In this document: piece by piece, positions 1 through 6,166 of the stretch
Layout of the letters: each line of letters opens with the position of its first letter
How positions within the stretch are numbered: the first letter of the stretch is position 1
DNA from: Planctomycetaceae bacterium
Lineage (GTDB): Bacteria > Planctomycetota > Planctomycetia > Pirellulales > Pirellulaceae
DNA length: 12,067 bases
Direction: 5' to 3'
NCBI GenBank assembly: GCA_003455945.1
Contig: DMPQ01000197.1
Coordinates: forward strand, 5,751 to 17,817
Notes under the pieces: model-generated
What the model was told of the DNA's origin: nothing
Seen by the model: only the letters and a program-made list of their open reading frames with translations
The model's database searches: none
Position numbers and translations under genes: made by a program

Positions 1-203
1 GGAGGCGTCAGGTCAAGACGAACTCGCGCCGATGCGCCTCGGATCATCATCGGGCGCCGCAGGGAGTCGGCTTGATGTCGGGCGAAGAGCGACGCCGAGT
101 CCGGAAAGCTCGGCTGGCTGCAGAGAGAACAAGGCCATCGCAAAGCAGGAAAAAGAGGCGGCCTGCGGCAGAGCGGCGGGTAGCCCCCCCCGCGAATCGA
201 ACC
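1..203. other. left-edge non-coding stretch, no gene supported
   Basis: This stretch lies downstream of the minus-strand DUF4105 gene. I see no convincing complete gene. On the minus strand an ATG-ATG pair at 45-50 opens a frame reading MMIRGASARVRLDLTPP before the window edge; it could be the start of a neighbouring gene but is too short to judge. A run of eight C (184-191) lies 12 bases past the DUF4105 stop. On the minus strand it contributes to a small GCGGG/CCCGC hairpin, and a five-base T run follows farther on. That arrangement is too loose to call a terminator. Confidence 0.4.
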
Positions 204-1541
204 TCAGCGGCGCCCCGAGTCGCGGATCGACCAGGTCGACGGATCGAACCAGCGAGCCGCGCGCGAGATCGGCCGCGATGCTTCGGAGGCTCGTCGATCG
301 GCTCCCCCACGCGATGCGCCCGACAACCGCGACGCGACGCTCGGCACCGACTCGCCGGCAGACATCGCTTCGCTCGCCGGCGCCGACTCGATGCGGCGAC
401 GCAGCGCGGCGCGCGACGCGAGCGAGGTATCGGGAGGAGTCGTCGGCACGAGTCCCGGCTCTTCCATCCGCCGCCGGATCCGGCGACTGAAGTCGGGATC
501 GTCGTAGTAGAGGTCCGACAGGTCGTTGATCCGACTGCGGGCGCGGAGCTGCTCGAACGGAACCGAGCGATCGAGCAGCCCGAGTTCGTAGGCGTCTCGA
601 TCCGAGTAGCCGGGGAGAAGCACGCCGATGCTGAACGGGACTCGCCGAGGGGCGATCCGATTGACGTGCTCGACGATGTTCGTCGTGCAGTTGTTGCGGA
701 TGGTGTCGTAGAACTCGGGCTTCTCGGCCAGCTGGTTCACGCGCCGCATCACGTCGACGAAGAGCTCGCGCGCCTTCTCCGGCGGCGCCGTCGTCCGATA
801 CAGATAGACGTCGGCATCGCGATGATGCGTTCTCAACCGGACCAGATCCCGTTCGTCCGCCACGACGTAGGTCAGTTCGAGCTGCCGGGAAAGGCCGCCG
901 AGCGCCGAGTAGGTCTCCCCCTTTTCCGTCCGCACTTCGGCCGAGACCGCCAGATAACGGCCGTCGTCGAAGCCGAACGAGAGCATCGTGTGCGCGATGA
1001 ACTCCGCTCCCTGGAACGGCACGACGAAGAAGTCGACCGTCTGCAGGCGACTCAGTTCGTACTCCCGCGTCTCGTACTCGAGGACGAAGTCGGTTTCGGT
1101 GACGTACTGACTGTTGCGGACGTTCCTGACGACCACTCGATCGCCGTCGAACTCGGCGGTCGGCAACGTTCCGAACTCGGGAGACCAGTCGCGAAAGTTG
1201 CTCGGCAACAGCGCATCCGAGAGGTCGTTCTTCGGGAGCTTCGCGCAGCCGAGCGGCAACAGCGCAAGCAGCGCGATCAGCAGCGTCACCGGCCGGCGCG
1301 AGCCCGGAGCATTCGACGATTCGGACCGTTCCGTCGTCGCGCCGCGCCGCTCGGCGACCCGTTTCGGTATTTCCGGATAGGGGACGGTGTGGGTGCCGGC
1401 GCGATTGCCGTTGCCGAACGCCGGAGGGGACGAACCGAGAAGTCTCCCCGTGCCGACGAACGACACGCCGACCGCGAACGTCTCGGTCGAACCGAGATCG
1501 CGATCGGCATCGTCATCGGCAGGGACTCGGAGCATCGGCAT
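204..1541 (-). CDS. DUF4105 domain putative lipoprotein
   Basis: A recognisable hydrophobic core followed by a lipobox (LLPLGC, Cys codon at 1245-1247) points to an exported protein anchored by lipidation. After it comes a DUF4105-type domain. The domain has a conserved-looking His in AHTMLSF (codon 990-992) and the NNCTTNI segment (NCT codons 684-692); a conserved His and an NCT motif are, as I recall, the hallmarks of this Pfam family. The biochemical function of DUF4105 is not established, and the His/Cys pair only hints at catalysis. The C-terminal ~80 residues are Arg/Ser-rich and low complexity. The start is unsettled. The open frame begins at a TTG (1655). The first ATGs are at 1541 and 1535, which place about 95 residues before the lipobox. 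A GTG at 1289 would give a very short signal peptide without a positive n-region. I used ATG 1541 as a compromise. No Shine-Dalgarno decides it. The gene is monocistronic in view and divergent from the ComF gene. Confidence 0.75.
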   Translation of the reverse strand: MPMLRVPADDDADRDLGSTETFAVGVSFVGTGRLLGSSPPAFGNGNRAGTHTVPYPEIPKRVAERRGATTERSESSNAPGSRRPVTLLIALLALLPLGCAKLPKNDLSDALLPSNFRDWSPEFGTLPTAEFDGDRVVVRNVRNSQYVTETDFVLEYETREYELSRLQTVDFFVVPFQGAEFIAHTMLSFGFDDGRYLAVSAEVRTEKGETYSALGGLSRQLELTYVVADERDLVRLRTHHRDADVYLYRTTAPPEKARELFVDVMRRVNQLAEKPEFYDTIRNNCTTNIVEHVNRIAPRRVPFSIGVLLPGYSDRDAYELGLLDRSVPFEQLRARSRINDLSDLYYDDPDFSRRIRRRMEEPGLVPTTPPDTSLASRAALRRRIESAPASEAMSAGESVPSVASRLSGASRGGADRRASEASRPISRAARWFDPSTWSIRDSGRR

Positions 1542-1853
1542 GGGGATCCGCAAGTGGCCGGTCGACGACGCAACGCCCGAAGAGCGGCCGGCGGCGCCGC
1601 GATCGATCGGTCGCCGCAGCGCGACGAGCGCGATCCGAAGCGTAAAACGGCGCAAGGCGGTCAGGGGATTACCGATTTCGGCTCATCCGGGCAAGGGCAA
1701 CCACCCGATACCAGTGAGTTCGTCGCCGGGCCGACGCGACTCGACGCCGCGATTCCCGAGTCGCCCACGGCGCGGGGGCTCGAGCGCAGGTCGTCCGAGC
1801 GAAGCGGACTCGAATCCCCCGAAACCCCGGTCGCTCCCTCGGCGATCATCGCG
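1542..1853. other. divergent intergenic region between DUF4105 and ComF genes
   Basis: About 310 bases separate the two divergent starts, and both promoters should lie here. I find no clean -35/-10 pair in either direction and no long repeat. The left part stays open in the DUF4105 frame as far as a TTG at 1655, so some of it may be coding if that gene starts further upstream. If instead DUF4105 starts at the GTG at 1289, the non-coding region grows to about 560 bases. The right part remains open in the ComF frame, but it carries no start or motif that would justify extending ComF. Confidence 0.4.
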
Positions 1854-3005
1854 ATGACGGCCGCCGAAACTCCGGCCGCCGAGGATCCTCCGTCGGAGCC
1901 GAGTCAGCCGTCGGCGCCGAGTCGGCCGAATCGGCCAGCGATCCTGTCGCTCGCTGCCGTTCGTGCGCGGCTCGAATCGTGTCGCCCCTGGCTCGCCGTC
2001 GCCGCTCGTTGGTTCGATCGGGCGGTTCGGGGAGCGCGCACGGCGCATGACGCGCTGCTCGACCTGACGATTCCGCCGACCTGCGGACGCTGCGGTGCGG
2101 ACCTGGCCGATCGCCGGGATCTCGTCGACGAATCCCCTCGCGCTGCTGCGCGCCGAGCCGGCTGGGGCGACATTCCGATCTGGTGCGAGCGGTGTGCCCG
2201 GCGTCTCGGACTGGCCGCCGACTCGCGGTTCGCCGCTCCGTACCAGTGCCGTCGCTGCGGCGCGACGCTGTCGTCGATCGCGCACGCCGCTCGCTCCGAG
2301 ACGACCGGCTGCGGCGCCTGTTTCGGAACTCGCCAGGCTCCCGACTCGGTCGTTGCCCTGGGCGAATATCACGGCGAGCTGCGACGCTGGGTGATCGACG
2401 CCAAGCGATTTCCCGATGCCCCGCTCGCCGTCTCGCTGGCGATCGCGTTGGCCCGGCGGATCGAATTGGAACCGCGACTGAGGGGGTGCGATCGGATCCT
2501 GGCGGTGCCGGGAAGGCGGGGTCCGAGTCCGCGTCGCGATCCGCAGGCGTATCTGGAATCGCTCCGGGACCGCTTCACCGTCGGGCCTCCCGGAGCGTTA
2601 CCCCGGCGACTCGCGGAACGCCTCGCCCGACGACTCGCCCTTCCCTTGGCCCTCGATCTCGTACAATATCGTCGCTTCGTGCTCAAACAGGGAAAGCTGC
2701 AGCGGATCGATCGGCTGAAGAACGTGTCGGGAGCGATGGGGTGGGTCGAACCGCCCCGCGGGTGGCTCGCTCGGGCTCTCGGCCGGCGTTCGGGACGGCA
2801 GGATTCCCTCCCGACCGCTGGTCCTCAGCCGGGCATCGCCGGCCATCGCTGGCTGGTGATCGACGACGTGGCGACGAGCGGAGCGACGTTGACCGAGGTC
2901 GGTCGGGTGCTTCGCGAGGCGGGGGCGATCGAGGTGCATGCGGCGGTCCTGGCGCGGGCGGCGTCGTTCGACGATCCGCCGCAGCGCGACGGCCGGCGCG
3001 GCTGA
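1854..3005 (+). CDS. ComF family protein (phosphoribosyltransferase fold)
   Basis: The 383-residue product has the ComF layout. An N-terminal Pro/Ser-rich leader (1-30) is followed by a zinc-ribbon region with four CxxC pairs (C77/C80, C111/C114, C132/C135, C153/C156). The type I phosphoribosyltransferase domain ends with the PRPP-binding signature VIDDVATSGAT (335-345). LGEYHGELRRWVIDAKRF (169-186) matches the conserved ComF segment before the transferase, and LKQGKLQRIDRLKNVSGA (277-294) matches the Q-x-x-L-x-R-x-x-R-x-x-N-V-x-G block. The usual PVPLHPxRxxxRGFNQ stretch is not recognisable: around 217-260 only AVPGRR remains, so this is a divergent member. The family is linked to DNA uptake and helicase-related repair in other bacteria; here the role is open. 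ATG 1854 is the first plausible start. The much longer upstream open frame lies antisense to DUF4105 and has no family similarity. The family call is firm; the exact start is less so. Confidence 0.87.
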   Translation: MTAAETPAAEDPPSEPSQPSAPSRPNRPAILSLAAVRARLESCRPWLAVAARWFDRAVRGARTAHDALLDLTIPPTCGRCGADLADRRDLVDESPRAAARRAGWGDIPIWCERCARRLGLAADSRFAAPYQCRRCGATLSSIAHAARSETTGCGACFGTRQAPDSVVALGEYHGELRRWVIDAKRFPDAPLAVSLAIALARRIELEPRLRGCDRILAVPGRRGPSPRRDPQAYLESLRDRFTVGPPGALPRRLAERLARRLALPLALDLVQYRRFVLKQGKLQRIDRLKNVSGAMGWVEPPRGWLARALGRRSGRQDSLPTAGPQPGIAGHRWLVIDDVATSGATLTEVGRVLREAGAIEVHAAVLARAASFDDPPQRDGRRG

Positions 3006-3017
3006 GCGATTCGAGCG

Positions 3018-3040
3018 GGAGCGGCCATGATCGCCGCTCC
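3018..3040 (+). terminator. hairpin after the ComF gene, possible terminator
   Basis: A perfect 8-bp inverted repeat, GGAGCGGC (3018-3025) and GCCGCTCC (3033-3040), encloses a 7-base loop and begins 12 bases after the ComF stop codon. A G-U pair (3017/3041) would extend the stem. No U-tract follows, so it does not meet the classical intrinsic-terminator definition. It could be a terminator of the type lacking a U-tract, a 3'-end stabiliser, or a processing site in a ComF-DUF502 transcript. Only 88 bases separate the two genes. Confidence 0.4.
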
Positions 3041-3093
3041 TGACGAGAGCGATCTCGACGTACGGGCACGGCTCCAGGGAAGAACCGGATAGC

Positions 3094-4224
3094 ATGTCGA
3101 ACCACGAGACGCCTGCGGCCGCCGTTCCGAAACGCCCTCACGCGCGCCCCTTTCGCCGGGCCGTCTTCAGCGGCCTGGCGGTCGTCATGCCGCCGCTGCT
3201 GACGATCGTCCTCTTCCTGTGGGCCTGGAACACGATCGAGAGCTACGTGCTCGCTCCGGCCGAATCGACCGCTCGGATGGTCATCTCGTGGTCGATCGCC
3301 GAGATCCGCGATCGGGCTCCCGAAGGGACCTCGTTCGTCGACCCGGACGATCCCGACAAGCATCAGCGCGTCACCGACCGGGACATGCGAACGTGGGTGC
3401 GCGTCCGCAACCGCTGGATTCCGGAAGAGGTGTATCGCGAGGTCGAGGAGCATCCGCGAGCGATTCCGCCGGTGACCGCCGCCGGCTACTACGACCAGTA
3501 CGTCCAGACGAAGTACCTGCGTCGCAGCGTCGTGCTGCCGATCTTTCTGCTCGTCTTCGTGCTGGTGCTGTATCTGCTCGGCAAGTTCGTCGCGCGAGGC
3601 GTCGGGCGGATGCTCTGGATCGGCGTCGAGCGAGTCGTGGCGCGACTGCCGATCGTCAGCAACGTCTACTCCTCCGTGAAGCAGGTGACCGACTTCGCGT
3701 TCCAGGAGAAGGAGACCGAGATCCAGTTCACCCGAATCGTCGCGGTGCAGTACCCGCGGCAGGGGCTCTGGGCGATCGGCTTCCTGACCGGCGACGGCAT
3801 TCCGGACGTCGCCTCGGCGATCGGCGAACCGGTGGTGAGCGTGCTCGTGCCGACCTCGCCGATGCCGGCGACCGGCTTTACGATCGTCGTGCCCAGAAAG
3901 GACGTGATCGAACTGAGCATTTCGGTCGATCAGGCGATCCAGTTCTGCGTCAGCTGCGGCGTCGTCTGTCCGCTCCCGCCGACCGCTGCCGGCGTTTCCG
4001 CGGCGGTGCGAGGGGACCGGACGAGCGAAGCGATCCTGAAGCAGATCGAGCATGTCGCCTCGGCCGCGCCGACCGGCTCCGCGGCCTCGGGCTCGCCTAC
4101 GTCCGGTGCGGCATCGTCCGGTGCGACTTCGTCCGGATCGTCGTCTTCGCCCGGCGGTTCGGCCTCGCCCCCTGCTTCCCCCGGCCTCCCCACCTCCTCT
4201 TCCCCGCCGCCTTCGGAGACCTGA
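3094..4224 (+). CDS. DUF502 family inner-membrane protein
   Basis: The 376-residue product carries the DUF502 pattern. A first membrane helix (about 22-46, AVFSGLAVVMPPLLTIVLFL) follows an Arg-rich cytoplasmic start. A ~95-residue loop leads to a second helix (about 146-167). After it come IVSNVYSSVKQ (187-197) and TGFTIVVPRKDVIELSISV (260-278), then the Val/Ile-rich block ending VSCGVVCP. These last motifs closely match the conserved DUF502 end, where members read roughly TGF-x-x-x-VP-x-x-DV. The function of the family is unknown. The C-terminus (about 324-376) is a Ser/Gly/Pro/Ala low-complexity tail encoded partly by a 15-bp tandem repeat and is likely disordered. Its stop codon overlaps the hemC start by one base (TGATG), so the two genes are probably co-translated; a functional link with haem synthesis is not implied. 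The ATG start directly precedes the conserved first helix region. Confidence 0.9.
   Translation: MSNHETPAAAVPKRPHARPFRRAVFSGLAVVMPPLLTIVLFLWAWNTIESYVLAPAESTARMVISWSIAEIRDRAPEGTSFVDPDDPDKHQRVTDRDMRTWVRVRNRWIPEEVYREVEEHPRAIPPVTAAGYYDQYVQTKYLRRSVVLPIFLLVFVLVLYLLGKFVARGVGRMLWIGVERVVARLPIVSNVYSSVKQVTDFAFQEKETEIQFTRIVAVQYPRQGLWAIGFLTGDGIPDVASAIGEPVVSVLVPTSPMPATGFTIVVPRKDVIELSISVDQAIQFCVSCGVVCPLPPTAAGVSAAVRGDRTSEAILKQIEHVASAAPTGSAASGSPTSGAASSGATSSGSSSSPGGSASPPASPGLPTSSSPPPSET
4100..4144 (+). repeat. 15-bp tandem repeat, three units, inside the DUF502 gene
   Basis: Three adjacent 15-base units (4100-4114, 4115-4129, 4130-4144) each begin CGTCCGG. The first two also share the next four bases (TGCG). 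They encode overlapping Ser-Gly-Ala-Xaa-Ser-type pentapeptides in the C-terminal tail. Because the period is a multiple of three, copy-number change would alter tail length without shifting the frame. Confidence 0.7.
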
Positions 4225-5174
4225 TGACCGCTTCGACACCGATCCGTCTCGGCACGCGCGCCAGTCTGCTCGCGCGCTGGCAAGCCGACTGGACCGCCGC
4301 TCGACTCCGGGAGCGGGGGCATGAGGTCGAGATCGTCGAGATCGCGACGCGCGGCGACCTGGAGACTCGGCCGCTCGGCGAGATCGGCGGCCAGGGGCTC
4401 TTCACCAAGGCGATCCAGACCGCGCTGCTCGAGAACGCGATCGACCTGGCGGTCCACAGTCTGAAGGACCTGCCGACCGACCGGATCGACGGCCTGCGTC
4501 TGGGAGCGATCCCGGAGCGTGAGCCGGTCGGGGATCTGCTGATCGGGCGCGAGCCGACCGATCTCGAATCGTTGGCTCCCGGCGCGATCATCGGCACGGG
4601 AAGTCTCCGGCGGCGGGCGCAGCTGCTGCACGCTCGCCCCGATCTCGACGTGCGCGACATTCGCGGGAACCTCGACACGCGTCTGCGCAAACTCGATGAC
4701 GGCGACTACGACGCGATCGTGCTTGCCGCCGCCGGCATCGGTCGCCTCGGCTGGGATCATGTCGCCGCCTGGCCGATTCCGATCGAGCTGATGTTTCCGG
4801 CGGTCGGCCAAGGGGCGCTCGGCTGGGAGATCCGTTCCGACGACGCACGGATGGCCGAGGTGCTCGCGCCGCTCGACCATGCTCCGTCTCGTTTCGCCGT
4901 CACGGCCGAGCGAGCCCTGCTGCGCGAATTGCGAGCCGGCTGTCTGGCGCCGGTCGGAGCGTACGGACGAGTCGAGGGGACGACGCTCCATCTGGATGCG
5001 GTCGTGCTCGATCCGCAAGGGATCGAACGGATCGACCATCGCCTCTGCTGGGCCGACATCACGCTCGACGATGCGACGGCCGAAGAGGCGGGAGAATCGG
5101 TCGCTCGCGAGCTGAAGCAGGAAGGGGCGACGCGACTGATCGACCCCGCGCGGCGTCCGAGCGGCGGGGACTGA
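4224..5174 (+). CDS. hemC: porphobilinogen deaminase (hydroxymethylbilane synthase)
   Basis: The enzyme polymerises four porphobilinogen molecules into hydroxymethylbilane, the linear tetrapyrrole precursor of haem, in the cytoplasm. The 316-residue product has the typical family length. It contains the opening IRLGTRASLLARWQ (7-20), TRGD (42-45), the active-site loop AVHSLKDLP (76-84) with the catalytic Asp at 82, IGTGSLRRRAQL (123-134) with substrate-contacting arginines, RDIRGNLDTRL (144-154), AVGQGALG (193-200), and the cofactor-attachment Cys240 in RAGCLAPVGA. In many homologues this reads GGCQVPIG, so the surroundings are slightly variant, but the Cys that carries the dipyrromethane cofactor is present. 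The ATG at 4224 overlaps the DUF502 stop by one base, suggesting coupled translation. No other haem-pathway gene is in view, so hemC is separated here from the hemA/hemD/hemB neighbours seen in many bacteria. Confidence 0.97.
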   Translation: MTASTPIRLGTRASLLARWQADWTAARLRERGHEVEIVEIATRGDLETRPLGEIGGQGLFTKAIQTALLENAIDLAVHSLKDLPTDRIDGLRLGAIPEREPVGDLLIGREPTDLESLAPGAIIGTGSLRRRAQLLHARPDLDVRDIRGNLDTRLRKLDDGDYDAIVLAAAGIGRLGWDHVAAWPIPIELMFPAVGQGALGWEIRSDDARMAEVLAPLDHAPSRFAVTAERALLRELRAGCLAPVGAYGRVEGTTLHLDAVVLDPQGIERIDHRLCWADITLDDATAEEAGESVARELKQEGATRLIDPARRPSGGD

Positions 5175-5185
5175 GTCGCAAAAGC

Positions 5186-5244
5186 GTCGCACGGTCTCGG
5201 TCGCGGTATCGATCGCGGTCGGGCAAGATACCGTGACGTGCGAC
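5186..5244 (+). promoter_or_regulatory. nested inverted repeats between hemC and terC
   Basis: An outer perfect 8-bp inverted repeat, GTCGCACG (5186-5193) with CGTGCGAC (5237-5244), encloses an inner perfect 7-bp repeat, CGGTATC (5204-5210) with GATACCG (5227-5233). Together they could fold into one two-storey stem with a 16-base apical loop and an asymmetric internal loop (10 against 3 bases). It begins 12 bases after the hemC stop and ends about 136 bases before the terC start. No U-tract follows. It could be a hemC 3' structure, part of a terC leader, or an operator. GC-rich DNA makes single repeats of this size common, so only the nesting and the intergenic position are notable. Confidence 0.35.
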
Positions 5245-5365
5245 AGGGCAACGATCGGATCCGAGCGGACACCGACCGGTGCGAGCCGAAGAGACGATCT
5301 TTTGGGCCGTCGACGTGACGCAGATCGCGACCGACGGCAGACGAACGGCGGCAACGAGGGCATTC

Positions 5366-5371
5366 GAGGAG
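5366..5371 (+). promoter_or_regulatory. ribosome binding site that sets the terC start
   Basis: GAGGAG lies nine bases before ATG 5381. A GTG at 5279 in the same frame would add 34 non-hydrophobic residues and has no such site, so the ATG is preferred. Clear Shine-Dalgarno sequences are scarce in this window, which makes this one informative. Confidence 0.65.
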
Positions 5372-5380
5372 CGGCGGACC

Positions 5381-6166
5381 ATGACGGAAGCGCTGGTGGC
5401 ATTCCTGTTCCTGGCAGCGATGGAAATCGTGCTGGGGATCGACAACATCGTCTTCATCACGATCCTGACCGGGAAGCTTCCCGAGTCGGAGCGGCCTCGC
5501 GCGCGGCAACTCGGACTGATGCTCGCGCTCGGTTCGCGACTGGTCCTGCTCTCGCTGCTGTTCGTCATCCAGAAGGCGGTCGAGCCGATCTTCTTCCTGT
5601 CCGACCTGGGGATCGACATCAGCTGGCTCGCTTCCGGCGGGCATCATCTGTCCGAGGCCGATGCGGTCCGCGAGATCGACGGCATCTCGGTCCGCGACCT
5701 GATCCTGCTGATCGGCGGCCTCTTCCTGGTCGGCAAGGCGACGATCGAGATCCACGACAAGGTCAACCATGTCGAGCATGGCAAGAAGAACGCCAAGGCG
5801 GTGAGCTTCAGCCAGGTGCTCGTGCAGATCGCGATCCTCGACATCGTCTTCTCGCTCGACTCGGTCATCACCGCGGTCGGCATGGCGAAGCAGTTGTGGG
5901 TGATGGTCGCGGCGGTCGTCGTATCGATGGCCGTGATGCTCGCGTTCTCGGGGGTCGTCAGCCGCTTCGTCGAGCAGAACCCGACGATCAAGATGCTCGC
6001 CCTCAGCTTCCTGATCCTGATCGGCGTCATGCTCCTGACGGAAGGAGCCGGGGCGCATGTCGAGAAGGGGTACATCTACTTCGCGATGACCTTCTCGCTG
6101 GTGGTCGAGTTCCTCAACCTGCGCGTCCGGGCTCTGCAGCAGCGCGCCGAAGGCAAGCATTCATGA
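5381..6166 (+). CDS. TerC family integral membrane protein
   Basis: The 261-residue polytopic membrane protein has both TerC-family signatures. The first helix carries MEIVLGIDNIVFI (14-26) with acidic residues buried in the membrane (Glu15, Asp21). The matching second half carries DIVFSLDSVITAVGM (154-168) with Asp154 and Asp160. I count about seven hydrophobic segments: roughly 5-28, 43-64, 68-83, 105-118, 145-167, 172-194 and 206-220, with a final one near 231-246. Characterised relatives (Alx/MntX-type and Bacillus TerC proteins) have been tied to manganese export or to metal loading of secreted enzymes; the tellurite link is historical. Which of these applies here is not decided by sequence. 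The start is set by GAGGAG upstream. The stop overlaps the next ATG (ATGA), pairing it with the RNA methyltransferase gene. I recognise no manganese riboswitch in its leader. Confidence 0.93.
   Translation: MTEALVAFLFLAAMEIVLGIDNIVFITILTGKLPESERPRARQLGLMLALGSRLVLLSLLFVIQKAVEPIFFLSDLGIDISWLASGGHHLSEADAVREIDGISVRDLILLIGGLFLVGKATIEIHDKVNHVEHGKKNAKAVSFSQVLVQIAILDIVFSLDSVITAVGMAKQLWVMVAAVVVSMAVMLAFSGVVSRFVEQNPTIKMLALSFLILIGVMLLTEGAGAHVEKGYIYFAMTFSLVVEFLNLRVRALQQRAEGKHS

Noticed and set aside
1707..1717. GATACC(N)GTGA-like word shared with 5227-5236, considered as a common -10 element
   Set aside because: It matches only half of the -10 consensus and neither copy has a -35 at the right distance; two copies are too few.
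72..1853. Upstream extension of the ComF reading frame to a 977-codon frame
   Set aside because: The extension runs antisense to the DUF4105 gene, has no similarity to ComF and no composition typical of folded protein; ComF begins near 1854.
5175..5380. yybP-ykoY manganese riboswitch upstream of terC
   Set aside because: The conserved motifs I associate with that riboswitch are not visible, although a search with its covariance model would be decisive.
2683..5402. Minus-strand open frames of roughly 500 codons opposite DUF502 and hemC
   Set aside because: They are antisense to clear genes and rich in Arg, Asp and His from reverse-reading of GC-rich codons.
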